From Patellaria atrata CBS 101060 (taxonomy: Eukaryota; Ascomycota; Dothideomycetes; Patellariales; Patellariaceae), in contig MU006106.1 of NCBI GenBank assembly GCA_010093705.1, positions 461,086 through 525,085 of the forward strand: 64,000 nt of DNA, written 5' to 3'. The translations under genes were made by a program, and so were the position numbers. Below the pieces are notes generated by a model, which made no database searches, was not told the DNA's origin, and worked only from the letters and a program-made list of their open reading frames with translations. Of the stretch, positions 45,840 to 56,583 are shown piece by piece; the stretch's first letter is position 1, and the number at the start of each line of letters is the position of its first letter.

Positions 45840-48739
45840 ATGTTTCGAAATCGGTGAGTTCTGCTGCTCGTTGAGCGTCCAGCATTACACCTTGCGCGAG
45901 CCTTGTCGCGCGTACCTTCGGCGCGCAAACCTCAGATACTCTCCCCAAATGTCCACCGAGAGCTGACCTTGCCATAGAACCAACTCGCAGAAACCGACCG
46001 ACGAGCTCTATGAGCATTTCAAAGCGACATTTCCCTCGTTAGGAACGAGGGCGCCTGTCTCTGCATCGCAGACCAGCACCTCTCTCACCGATGCACTTGA
46101 TGTAGCCCTTCATTCTCGGTAGGTTCCCTCTCTCTCAGTACGGTGTTGTACGGTTACCCGGGAGTTTCGCTGGCTAGTGGAATCACCCTTCAGCTGGCGC
46201 GCATCACCTTCCCTCATCAAGTCATGAACATCGCAATACCAATATTTCAAAAATTAAAAAAAAATCGCATGATAAAAAAAAATAATTGTACTAATAATCG
46301 AATGTTTCCTTACAGTACTTTTGGGGATGGCGAAGATATCAAAGATCAAGATCCTACTCCAAAAGGGTCGAGCGAGAACTGGCGATTCACGCCGTCTCTG
46401 CTCGACCCTAATAGTTTCGCATTCACGTCTTTCGCAAATCAACCACCTGGCTATTATACACCGACACCAGGCGGGACGAATACTTTATATCATAGCCAGG
46501 CAGGCGACCTTCACACCCCCGGATTCAGCATGGGATTAGGCACTCCGTTATCACTACCAACTTCAGAAGGCACGCTTCATGCTAGCCAAACTTCCACCGG
46601 GATGCCTCCCTTCCACGGTCATGCTATCGCTCCAATTCATTTTCAGAATCCTCATCCTTTCGGCCTGCATCATGCTCAACATCCCCCTCAGCATCATCCG
46701 ACCTTCGCTCCGCATCAATTCACTCATCATCAACCTACCGCTTTCGATCCACTCGGTCACCAACCGGAGGAACCAACTATGGATAATTTGCCTGCCGATG
46801 TGGATATGCAGGAGCATTCTCCAGTCCTAGCATTCCCACAGCAAGCTTACGGGGACACGATGCACCCGCCTCCAATGCGGCAGTCACTTGAGAAGTAAGT
46901 TTCGTCCCTTCAGTATGCTTTTTCTTACTGTTCTGCTGTGAGTTGTCGAGTATTAACGTTTTGTAGCTTCCGTTGGCATGTTACGCTGAATGCGCCGACA
47001 GCCATGATCAAGCATGCGGATGAGATACCTGTGACCTACTTAAATAAAGGTCAAGCGTATTCCGTTTCAATCATTGACACTGCACCTCCTCCAATCACAG
47101 GAATCCCTCAGAAGTACCGGACGTTCATCCGAATCTCTTTTGAGGACCAGGAGCAACGGGCACGTCCAGGTGCTTGTTGGCAGCTTTGGAAAGAAGGTAG
47201 AGGGACTAACGAAGCGCATCAACGTGGTGGTAGACTGCAAGCTGTCGAATTCGTCGATCAGAATCAAGGTGGTGGAGCCGAAGTCTCAGGGCGACCGAGG
47301 ATAGAACTCGACTCCTCTTCTTTCGATGGTTTCTCTGTCACTTGGAGTCCCGCACCAGGCGCAGGTGCTGAATGTGCTGTCTCGGTCCGCTTCAACTTCC
47401 TTTCCACAGATTTCAGCCATTCAAAGGGCGTCAAAGGTATACCTGTGAGGCTATGTGCCAAAACAGAGATACTTGACACACAAGTTCCAGGCGCTCCAGA
47501 AATCCCGGCGCCGGAGATCTGTTATTGCAAGGTCAAACTCTTCAGAGACCATGGTGCCGAGCGCAAACTTTCTAACGATGTCGCGCACGTCAAGAAGACA
47601 ATAGACAAGCTTAAACAGCAAATAGCGCAAGCAGAATCAGGTATGAAGGATTTCGGGAAAAGAAAACGCAGCGGGTCGATAGCGAAACCATCCGCCAGTA
47701 CGAGACCTGGGAAGGTTCCTAAGCATAAGAGGACATGGTCCATGTCCTCTGTCGGCTCTCAAGGCAATCGCCCAGCAGCTGAGGAAGATTTACACCTCAA
47801 GCTTGCCACTTTCCAGGACATGTTCACATCCACCCGTCCTGCAAGCGTGCTTTACCTTAGGGGCGATGAATTGGACGATCCAGATATCCATCCAGTTCGA
47901 CTGACAGGAGAACCCGCTAGCTTGACAAAGCAGGAATCAACCGACTCTGGCGTGGCTAACACATCTATCACATGGGAGAAGCAAAGTGTACAAACAAATC
48001 AAACTTCCTCTATGGTGTCTCCCACCCCGAGCAATCAATCCATTCAATCTGGAGGACGTAGGAGCTCAGGTTTTCAGCAGCCAACACCGTTTAACCCACC
48101 ATCTCGCATGTCATCAAACGAATGGCGAAGCCACGCACAGACCGCTACTCAAGATCTGCATCCACCAATACCAGAACATGGTCCACTTCCTTCAGATACT
48201 CCAATAAAGCTACAGAAACGGCCATCAGAGGGACAGGGTACGATTCCAGGCTGGATAGAAGCAGTAGGAGTAGATTATTCATATCAACCACCACCAGAAC
48301 GTGTGGTAAAACCAGGTTAGTACAGATCTAGTCTTTACAGAACGTTTACTGACGCATTATACCAGTCGCTTGTTTCTACGTCCAACCAAGAATCACTGGA
48401 AAGATACCCGAAGACAATTACTACCGCGCTGTTTACCTTATGCAACGAACCCTCGCAGATTTCGTCGCTGGGATTGCCCAAAAATGCAATATTGAACCTA
48501 CCAAAGTTATCCGAACCATTCATATTACTCAAAAAGGCCTCAACATTCTATTTGACGACGATACCGTGCGTGAACTACCCGAAGGCATGGATTTGACAGC
48601 GGAATTTCACGAAATCACACCTTCCTCCCCGCTTAAGAGAGAATGGGACGCGGGTCCAACGGACGTACAAGTGGATGGCGATGTCGGCACCATTGACAAT
48701 GTCAATTCTTCTGGCTACGAGCTCCGCTTACTTTTCTAA
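45840..48739 (+). CDS. CP2/Grainyhead-family transcription factor (CSP-2-like)
   Basis: 818 aa in five exons: 45840-45853, 45978-46118, 46316-46894, 46967-48315, 48366-48739. Fungal Grainyhead factors (Neurospora CSP-2) control cell-wall remodelling and conidial separation. Exon 1 is only 14 nt (MFRN plus two bases); with the acceptor at 45977 it continues RTNSQKPTDELYEHFKATFP. A His/Pro-rich region fills residues about 60-240. The CP2 DNA-binding domain starts near 246 (FRWHVTLNAPTAMIKHADE) and includes YRTFIRISFEDQEQRARPGA and RFNFLSTDFSHSKGVKGIPV. A basic Ser-rich linker follows. The last ~120 residues (YYRAVYLMQRTLADFVAGIA) resemble the ubiquitin-like dimerisation domain. Introns are 124, 197, 72 and 50 nt. 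Confidence 0.92.
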
Positions 48740-50757
48740 TCTTTGCTCGTTCTCTTGCATACAGTGCGGCACCATTCCTAATGAGTCACGAACTTGCAGT
48801 ATTTCCGGTTGTCTTACTGCGTAGGAGAAAGCCACATAAAGGGTGCACAATATTGGCGTTAATCACATTTGCAATTTTCCTGTTCGATTTCGAAGTTAAA
48901 GATACCAGACATTGCTCTAATGGTTTTGAGCATTGGTCAAGCTTCTTGTTCCAAAATTTGTCTTCTTTGGTCATTTTGACTACTTGATACCCCTTCAATT
49001 GTTCGGTTTAGGAGATACAGCAACGATTTTCGTTCCTTGAGTTTCTTTTCTTTGCACAGTTTCGGTGTTGGAAAGTTTTAGCACACACCGGCGGCTCAGA
49101 CTGCAGACATTTTGTCTTTTGCTGGTGGACGTTTTGACCTTGTAATGACCTTTCTGTGTTCATTTTTAATTTTTGCTCCTTGCAACTGTATTTCGGGTAC
49201 TTGGCTCCATCTTGCAATTTCTCGGCGGATTATAGACATACCTACCTCTACGTGGTTCCATAAAGGCTGAACTTCCCCACATCTTAGTCCGTCCCCCTTA
49301 ATTTTCGCGTGCTCTCTAAATCTCGCCACAATCTTCACATACCCTTGCGCGCGAACTGTACCACCATTTTTTCTTTTACGCTTTCTCTTATAAATTGGAC
49401 AAATCATCTCTCGGGGCTGGGGTTCTTGTCAAACTATATTACTTGCCACCCCTTCCTTGGTCGTCTATCTTGTCCAATTGTACTACCTAACTAGTAGGGA
49501 ACTCTTTTACTACATTGTTATTCGTTATGAGGGTTGAGCCGCTGGTAGGCGCCGCCCTGACCCCGCATATGAAACAATTTGGTGGATGGGAACTTTTGTA
49601 TCGAATCATATCTACCTTACTATTATAATTCGAAAGCATTTTAGTCCTTTCCCTTATCCTTCTAGGTGCACGAGGTTGCTGATCGTTATCCTAGGCGGCG
49701 TCCTACCGTTAGAAGAAACTCTCTTTGCAGAAACGCTTACCAAGTGTCCGGTTGTTTCATGCAGGATATAAGCCACGTATATTTGTCGAAGGACATCATC
49801 CAATTGACGGCCAATTCTAAGATTCAGAGACTTTCGGCTATAAGACTTTGAATGCTAAAGAGTTAGCCACTATGACAACGATATTTTATCTTCTGTATTA
49901 CCATGACCATGTTAGACTTTTAGCCCCTTTGCGTTGCTTGTTTCTGTTAAAGATACACAAAGTTAGAGAAAAGGAAGATCAACGCGAAAGGATAGGATTT
50001 CCGTGCGCCTCGTTCCCCGTCGATCGTTGAAATGGGAAACCTAGTCGTCGTCAGCATTTCTACAATTTTCGTCGAGCCTTACGGGATTTCTCCCGTCGAA
50101 ACGTTCTACAACAGCTTGTCTCTCGAGAGCGCCGCGTCACGTTCAGCTGGACAAGGTCACCTTTTCTCTACATACGCGAGTGATACTTACTGTGTTACTG
50201 AAGAAGTTGACGTCTAGAATTTCGCGGAGTCCGGATTGATCGACAGGAATATGACTATGTCAGGAGAGAGAAGGGTCTTTGTGATACGTCGCTTCTTTCC
50301 CATTCAGAACTTTGGACCAGGGCGGGCAGCTAGGGGTTCACTAGCCACAGGATATATATGCATGCGCCACAAATACCTTAGGTACATCCCGTCCCGTCCA
50401 CTTAAACTTTCCCTAGGGGAGAGGGCTAATTGACGAGATGGATCTCTATCTTCCAATTGGCTTCAACTATCCCCGTTCTTTTTCTCCTCTGCTTCACTGG
50501 CGGGGTTATTTTTAGGAAGGGTTCTCGCCACAGAGTTAGGAGTGGAGGGGTGTTCGATTGGAGTGGGAAACGCTGATCTGCTGATCTGGGCTTTTGGAGG
50601 AATGAGAACCCCCTGGTTTAGGAGGGAAGGTGTGGCGAGGGAGGGCGGAGGGGAGATAAGCTCAAGTAAGGTCAGGTAAAAGTGGAGGTTCTAAGGTAGA
50701 TATTGGGTGTGGCTGTGCTTCCGACATTCCCTTCGTTATGCATTTTGGTTCGGAATT
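48740..50757. other. gene-poor stretch downstream of the CP2 factor
   Basis: 2 kb. AT-rich at first, then mixed. Short ORFs only. A 6-bp perfect stem (ACGGGA/TCCCGT, TTTC loop) occurs near 50080. Nothing else recognised. Confidence 0.4.
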
Positions 50758-51219
50758 TTACGCGGGTTCGTGACGGTTTTCTCCTTCATACTGGTCGGGT
50801 AGAAGCATACCAGTAATATTCCTGACCTTATCCTTTTCGTCTGGTGTTGTAGTCAGGAGATGTTTGATGGTATCCATCTTTCCCGTGCTCGGAGTGCGGG
50901 GTATGACATCATCGCGGGACATTTTGGATGAATCACCAGAATCAGACAACGCAAAATCGTTCATCCAATCGTAACTCGGCAGTATGATATTCGTATGGCA
51001 AAAGCTATTTCTTGTTCTCACTGGGCCCATTAGGATCCTCGGATATCGGCTCATGATCTTCCCATCATTTAATATGCCTGTGCAATATCCAATATGTAAA
51101 ATATTTCTTTCGTAGACCAATCGCAGCGGGACCGGAGACTCTTCCTTAGGACTTTCGCGAGAGGTTGGGAGAAGTCCAGCAGTAGTTTGTCCCCGCAACC
51201 CTACTGTATCACAAATCAT
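50758..51219 (-). CDS. hypothetical protein, orphan ORF
   Basis: 153 aa from an ATG at 51219, single frame. Composition is protein-like, with a hydrophobic middle (LRLVYERNILHIGYCTGI) and an acidic Ser-rich part (FALSDSGDSSKMSRDD), but there is no domain, signal peptide or known family. It stands alone in a 3.3-kb gap between the CP2 factor and the CENP-K-like gene. A possible acceptor (GATACAGTAG) near its start leaves the true 5' end open. It could be a chance ORF. Confidence 0.3.
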   Translation of the reverse strand: MICDTVGLRGQTTAGLLPTSRESPKEESPVPLRLVYERNILHIGYCTGILNDGKIMSRYPRILMGPVRTRNSFCHTNIILPSYDWMNDFALSDSGDSSKMSRDDVIPRTPSTGKMDTIKHLLTTTPDEKDKVRNITGMLLPDQYEGENRHEPA

Positions 51220-52004
51220 GTCAGTTGCACACAAGGCAATATTAATGTACCATGAAGGGTTATAGATTACTGCACAGCCCTGCGCTGATCTAAAATCGTT
51301 TTCCGTACAGAGTACAGTAACTTGTACTACATTATTATTACTACTGTCCCATGGGATCCAGAAACAGCACCAATATTCCTCTTTTTTCTGGATTGTCAGA
51401 TACAGTGGTCAGTTCCCCTACATACGTATGCCTCCGGGTTCCAGACGTGTGGAAACGAGCAGGGACGAGATGGTTCTTTCAGGTTGTGAGTCAGTGAGTC
51501 AGTGAGTGAGTGAGGATCGACGGTGCTATTTTTACTTGGGAATCGTGTTGATCGGCATACGTGGTTCGTCATGTATGGATGGCGTGAGAGGGATGAAGTG
51601 AGAGGACTTTGAAGGGATTTTGGACTTGAAGGGGAGGGAAATCGAGGAGAGATGTAGCTAGTATACCCATCACGAGATATGATAATGGTTTATGTGGACT
51701 ACTACGGTATTCCATCCAAGCCGTTTAGCTTCATCATCTTAGTTACGATGTTGATTTCGATATCCGAGCGTCGATGAGCTTTCCAGGCGTATTGTATACT
51801 ATGTTGACTGTGCTCTCGTGCGTTCGTAGATGGTAGAAGTGCATATCAGACTTCTGGAATACCAGCTTCTCGTCAGGGAACTGGCAGTTGTAGTAGAGAT
51901 GGGGGTGTATCTGATCCTCACCGATACTTTCAGTGAATTTGAAACATGTCGATACACTCTGATACTCTCTGGTAGATTCCGCAACTCTCTGAACTTAAAT
52001 GTTC
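51220..52004. other. intergenic region
   Basis: Contains a GTACAGAGTACAGTA patch near 51305 and a GTGAGTCA/GTGAGTGA simple repeat at 51487-51515. No gene seen. Confidence 0.5.
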
Positions 52005-53126
52005 TTAATCATCTAGCTCGCGCCCGAAGTCAATCAGACGCAGTCTTCGCGCGTCCTTGGGATGGAACTGCGCGACCTTCGACCGCACCAGGAAGCGCGC
52101 AGCAGCCGAATCTCTGGGTAATTGGACGTACACATCTGAAGAGTTCTCTCCGAGCAACGCATCAAAGAGATCGTTGATCAAAGCCTTGAGCTCAGAAGCC
52201 GCCGCCTCACTTTCACTGCGAGGAGCGTCCTCCTGCCTATTCGCAGACCCCCAAATCTCGTCAATGCGCCGCTGTCTCTTATCCTCCTTCGAACTACTTC
52301 CTCCCTTCGACGCTTTCGGCTTCCCCTGCGCCGAAAAGCCCGCCTCCAGCGTCTCCTCATCCACCTCCATCAGATCCCCCACGACCGGTCCCCCCAGCTC
52401 CTCGGCAGCTAGCATCCCCGCCACATGCGTGTGAATGAACGTATGCAACGCCTCCCTTAAGCGCACGATCTCAGAATCATACTCCTGCCCGCGCTTCTGC
52501 TTCGCCCGCACCATCTCCTTCGCGACCTGCGAAGCGTTCTTTTGCGACTTCGCAAGCTGCTGAGCTCGCAGGCGTTCGATGCGGTCCTCGAGCGCCTTGC
52601 GCAGAAGCTGGCTGTCGTGGAGATCGGCGGATGAGCGTTCCAGCGCGCGTTGCGTCGCGTTGAGTTGGGTCTGTGTGGTGCTGATTGCGGAGCGGGTGGC
52701 GGCGATGGTGCGGCGGACGTCGCGTATGGCAAGGAGAGCGGGGAGTGCAGAGGAAGAGGGGGGTAGATACGGTTCCGAGGGTGTAAGTTGCCGGTATGCG
52801 GCGCGGATGGTGCGGAGTTGGAGGAGACGGGTTCGGGAGTCTGGGGAGGGAGTCGTGGGAAGAGGGGATGTTGATGATGCACGGAGCTGGAGGGACATTA
52901 GATGGGCGTCTTTGAGACTATAGGTAAGTCATTGGAATGAGCTTGCCTGTTCAAGGGCTGCTTTCTGCTTTGCGACGCGTGCTTGGAGCTCTTTCAGGGT
53001 TCGATCGAGACGCGCTTCGAATTCGGTGGTGTCGGTGTCGTCGAGTTCCATTTGGTTCTCTCGAGCATTTCGAATGGACGCTGCATGATTTCGGATGTTT
53101 GAGAGTATTTCTTCTTCTGAACTCAT
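52005..53126 (-). CDS. coiled-coil protein resembling kinetochore CENP-K (Sim4 family)
   Basis: 353 aa. Exons 52947-53126 and 52005-52886; the 60-nt intron starts CAG|GCAAGC, a GC-AG intron. Other donors do not restore the frame, and after splicing EQ joins LRASSTSPL. The N-terminal half is helical with coiled coils (FEARLDRTLKELQARVAKQK and residues ~100-170, ALEDRIERLRAQQLAKSQKN). After an acidic Ser/Lys-rich linker, a compact C-terminal part ends DAARFL-type: SAAARFLVRSKVAQFHPKDA then RRLRLIDFGRELDD. I associate this ending with fungal CENP-K/Sim4 proteins of the constitutive centromere complex, from memory only; the family call is tentative. Confidence 0.6.
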
Positions 53127-53448
53127 CGTTGGTGGTGGAATCTACAGTGCTATATTGAAGAAGTTATGTATGTTTGGGGGAGCGAGGTTCACCCGATTTC
53201 TCGATTTCATCTCAACTTTGGGATGCTCCTTCTAGTTCAATATTGTCCTCACCAACTGACGAAGTTTTCAGACATAAAAGGTTTTCCATCATGTCTCTTC
53301 CATCTCTTTTCCTCCGTGAACATTATATTCAAATACCATACCAGACTCGACACCACTCAAAAACCCAAAACACAAGTAACTGGACGTGAAAATATCGTCT
53401 GATAACCACATCTTCGATCCTCTCTAGAATCCTCACAAAAATTGAAGA

Positions 53449-53575
53449 AAAAGTAAGCTCTCTACATCCTCACTATATCTTTCTGTATCCTCACTACATC
53501 CTCCTATTTCCTTGCTATATCCTCCTACATCCTCACTATATCTTCTAATATTATCACAACATCCTCATGCATAGT
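53449..53575 (+). repeat. degenerate pyrimidine-rich minisatellite
   Basis: About seven imperfect copies of a 15-20 bp unit around CTACATCCTCACTATATC. It follows a possible GTAAGC donor at 53451. Confidence 0.75.
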
Positions 53576-53605
53576 CACTGAAAAGGCTAATATAGATCTA
53601 TATAG

Positions 53606-53869
53606 AGCCTATTAGTAGATGCAGTTTTAAGCGGCTCCGGGCCGATCATAGGCTCATGGGGAGCCAACTATTACTTCGTTGAACACTCCGTCACATCGAA
53701 TCGCCGAATCATTGAGAATCACATCGCTCTTCTGGAAGATAAGGTTGAACACATCGAGCAGAGATGCGGCAAAATCGATGCCACATTCGACAAGATACAA
53801 GAGCAAATGAAAGAGCAACAAGATGCTCTGAAGAGGGACCTCGCGGAAATACCTCGAAGAACCAGATGA
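53606..53869 (+). CDS. possible exon of a small coiled-coil protein
   Basis: One frame is open for 88 codons between TAG (53603) and TGA (53867). It reads GSWGANYYFVEHSVTSNRRI, then a strongly heptad-like stretch (LLEDKVEHIEQRCGKIDATF, DKIQEQMKEQQDALKRDLAE). This composition is unlikely for random intergenic DNA. It has no useful ATG, but several AGs (53605, 53618) could be acceptors from an upstream exon ending at the GTAAGC donor at 53451, which would place the minisatellite in the intron. No upstream exon with an ATG could be joined cleanly. Family unknown; it may be a decaying gene. Confidence 0.3.
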   Translation, partial: SLLVDAVLSGSGPIIGSWGANYYFVEHSVTSNRRIIENHIALLEDKVEHIEQRCGKIDATFDKIQEQMKEQQDALKRDLAEIPRRTR

Positions 53870-54230
53870 TAAGTCAGCCTATATATTCACCCACATTCTT
53901 GCATATTCTAACATTCATTACGGTAGGCGTTGGTGACGATGAGTGGATTAGATCAACGTTTTATAGAGGTTTCATTAACTGTATATTCTTACACCCGAAA
54001 AGTGAATCTCTTTTCCCTTGCGGAACTTCTTCACAGAACCAAAGGGTAAGTCAACCTGCATATTCACCATTTCCTTGCATATTCTAACATCCATTACAGT
54101 AGGCTTTCATGACGTGCCATGGGCTTCAAGGTTACGACGGGAGGATGAGATAAACATGTTATGTTGAGGTCTCATTAGATATATATACTTACACCCGAAA
54201 ATCGACTCTCGTTTCCCTGGCGTAGATTTC
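53858..54230 (+). repeat. tandem duplication, ~177-bp unit, two diverged copies
   Basis: Copy 1 starts near 53858 (GAACCAGATGATAAGTCAGC) and copy 2 near 54035 (GAACCAAAGGGTAAGTCAAC). Both share TTGCATATTCTAACAT, ATTAC, GTAGGC and, near their ends, CTTACACCCGAAAA. Copy 2 has the look of a 50-bp intron (GTAAGT, CTAAC branch site, ATTACAG); the matching ends in copy 1 read ATAAGT and ATTACGG. Confidence 0.7.
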
Positions 54231-54999
54231 GGGTTCAAGGGCACAGGTCAATACATTTGCGATTATGATTAGTTATTTGACTTGTTTGCGATGTCGTTAA
54301 GCCTTTGATGATGGATTTCTGCGCACGTGATACAACTATAGTCTGCCAAGACTTGCTCCTCCTCACCTCAATTGGATTCGCTTCTAGTTCTCTTTCAACA
54401 ACGACAAACTCTTTCCTACACCTTCAAGATCAACACCACAGTTGCTCTTCACCACCTGAATTTCCATTTCTTTTCTTAGTTACGACGCTTACCATAGTAA
54501 GACCACTTCTTTTGAGGTGGAAGCTGCGAGCGTCAAAAGGTTTGCATAGCAGGAACGTTCACTTCTCATAAGGCTCTTCCGTCAGCTCCAAACATCCAAA
54601 CATCCACACACCTCCAAGATCTCATCTCCTCACGACTCTATCGCATCACCTCCATCTCCCCAGGCGCTCAATTCATCTGCTTAACAGAGTTTCTACTCTT
54701 TTTGCACTACTTGCACATCCGTTCCACGTCCAGCACCACATTTCAACCGTCACCGTCGAACTGATCCATCACACCTCTATCAAAACTCACCACTCCCGCT
54801 CCGTCCCTTATTCCGATCGCCTACACCAGCAAGTTTTCCTTCGACGACCCCTGCTGTACGTAATCGATCAATACGAAAGATATTTCTCACGACAAAAACT
54901 CTGAAGTGTTGAGTGTGTGTGAGTTGATTCGTGACAGCTTCCGAAGCAACTCGAACCAGTTGAACAAACAGGAATTAATATTGAAAACAAAACGTCAAG

Positions 55000-56583
55000 A
55001 TGTCAGCTTCTCCAACAACTGCAGCAGCCCCCTCTCAGAAGCGCCCGTTGGAGGAACCCTCTTCGCCATCTGGACCAGGAGATCAACCTGATGCAAAACG
55101 CCCTGCCTTAGACAAGGTCATAAAGGAGGAGATACCCAACGACGAAGCAACCGAACCAGTGGAAGCCAGCACTGTTCCACTTGAGTCAGACGATGTGAAA
55201 CCGACCTCGGATGCTGCTCCCTCTGCGAATGGTACGCAAGATGGCCAAGGTGACACTGTTGTCTCGGATGCACCTGTTGTCCCCGCTTCTGGTGGAGCTA
55301 CGAGTATCTTAGAGACACAACCTATCCAATCCACTTCCGGTAGCAATGGTCGTGCAGGTTCCCAGGGACCAATGGGTCATCAAGATGAAACAGGATGGTT
55401 ACACATGCGCGCCGTCATATCGAGCGCCGAAGCAGCCACCGTGATTGGTAAAGGAGGTGAAAACGTCACCCTCATCCGCCGTATGTCAGGAGCCAAGTGC
55501 ACGGTTAGCGATTATTCTAGGGGTGCAGTTGAACGTATTCTGACAGTCAGCGGTCTTGTTGACGCTGTTGCTAAGGTAAGTTTCTTCTCGTACACATCAG
55601 TACTTTTGTGCTCACAGTTTAGGCATTCGGTCTTATCATTCGTACCCTCAACAATGAAGATCTCAATTCGACATCTACCTCACAATCCAAGACTTATCCT
55701 CTTCGTCTCCTGATCCCGCACATCTTGATCGGCTCAATTATCGGAAAGTCCGGTGTTCGCATCCGTGAGATCCAGGAAGCTTCTGGTGCTCGTCTCAATG
55801 CTTCGGAATCATGCCTTCCATTATCGACGGAACGCTCTTTGGTGGTTCTCGGTGTTGCTGACGCTGTGCATATTGCTACTTACTATGTAGGGAGCACACT
55901 TGTTGAGCAGCTTTCTGAACGTTTCGGCGGCCCGGCAGCTTCCGCTTATGCTACTCGTAGTGGAGGCCCCGCCGGCGTTGTCCCTGGAGGTATGCAAGTC
56001 GTTCCATATGTTCCTCCACCCACTTCTGGTCAATGGGGTCACCCAGATAACTATAGGAGACAAGGAAACATGCCACATGGCCAGAGGCCTCCGGTCAACG
56101 GTTATGGCGTTCCCTATCACCAACCTCCTCAACAACATCAATCAGCTCAAGCACCACTTCATTACGGTGCCGGATCCCCTCGTGCTGGCTATACTGGAGC
56201 TGGACCTCATCAGCCGCAACCATATGGTCACCATGGAGCCCAACCTGCCCATGCCGGACAACCAGCACAACCCATGCAAGGAATGGTTCCAGGGCAACCA
56301 ATGACACAACAAATCTTCATTCCTAACGACATGGTCGGAGCGATCATTGGAAAGGGGGGCGCAAAGATCAACGAAATCCGCCAACTCAGTGGTAGTGTGA
56401 TTAAGATTAACGAGCCGCAGGACAACAGCAATGAGCGCCTCGTTACTATCACGGGTACTCAGGAGTGTAATCAAATGGCACTCTACATGCTGTACTCCAG
56501 GTTGGGTGAGTTCAACCACTAGACCTATGTTCAAGATAGATATTCCTGACCATCAACTAGAAAGCGAAAAGCACCGCATCTGA
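55000..56583 (+). CDS. three-KH-domain RNA-binding protein (Rnc1/Pbp2/PCBP-like)
   Basis: 493 aa. Exons 55000-55575, 55623-56505, 56561-56583. Binds RNA, probably mRNA, as poly(C)-binding and Rnc1-type proteins do. An acidic, Ala/Ser-rich N-terminus is followed by KH1 (GKGG at 150-153), KH2 (GKSG at 233-236), a Gly/Pro/His/Gln-rich linker of ~130 residues, and KH3 (GKGG at 435-438). Without the last intron the frame would stop at a TAG at 56520 (GEFNH). The GTGAGT donor at 56506 and the AACTAG acceptor at 56560 give the ending YSRLESEKHRI, which looks like the family C-terminus. The start follows a long CT-rich leader. Confidence 0.93.

Larger units (their letters stand above)
53127..54999. 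other. repeat-bearing intergenic region and leader of the KH gene
   Basis: 1.9 kb holding a pyrimidine-rich minisatellite (53449-53575), an 88-codon coiled-coil-like frame (53606-53869) and a tandem duplication of an intron-like unit (about 53858-54230). From 54340 on, the plus strand is CT-rich, as in long fungal leaders before the KH gene. Confidence 0.5.

Noticed and set aside
46143-46315. ATG-started frame running into exon 3 of the CP2 gene
   Set aside because: It is intron 2: GTAGG donor, TACTAAT branch site and TTACAG acceptor, and splicing joins two conserved exons in frame.
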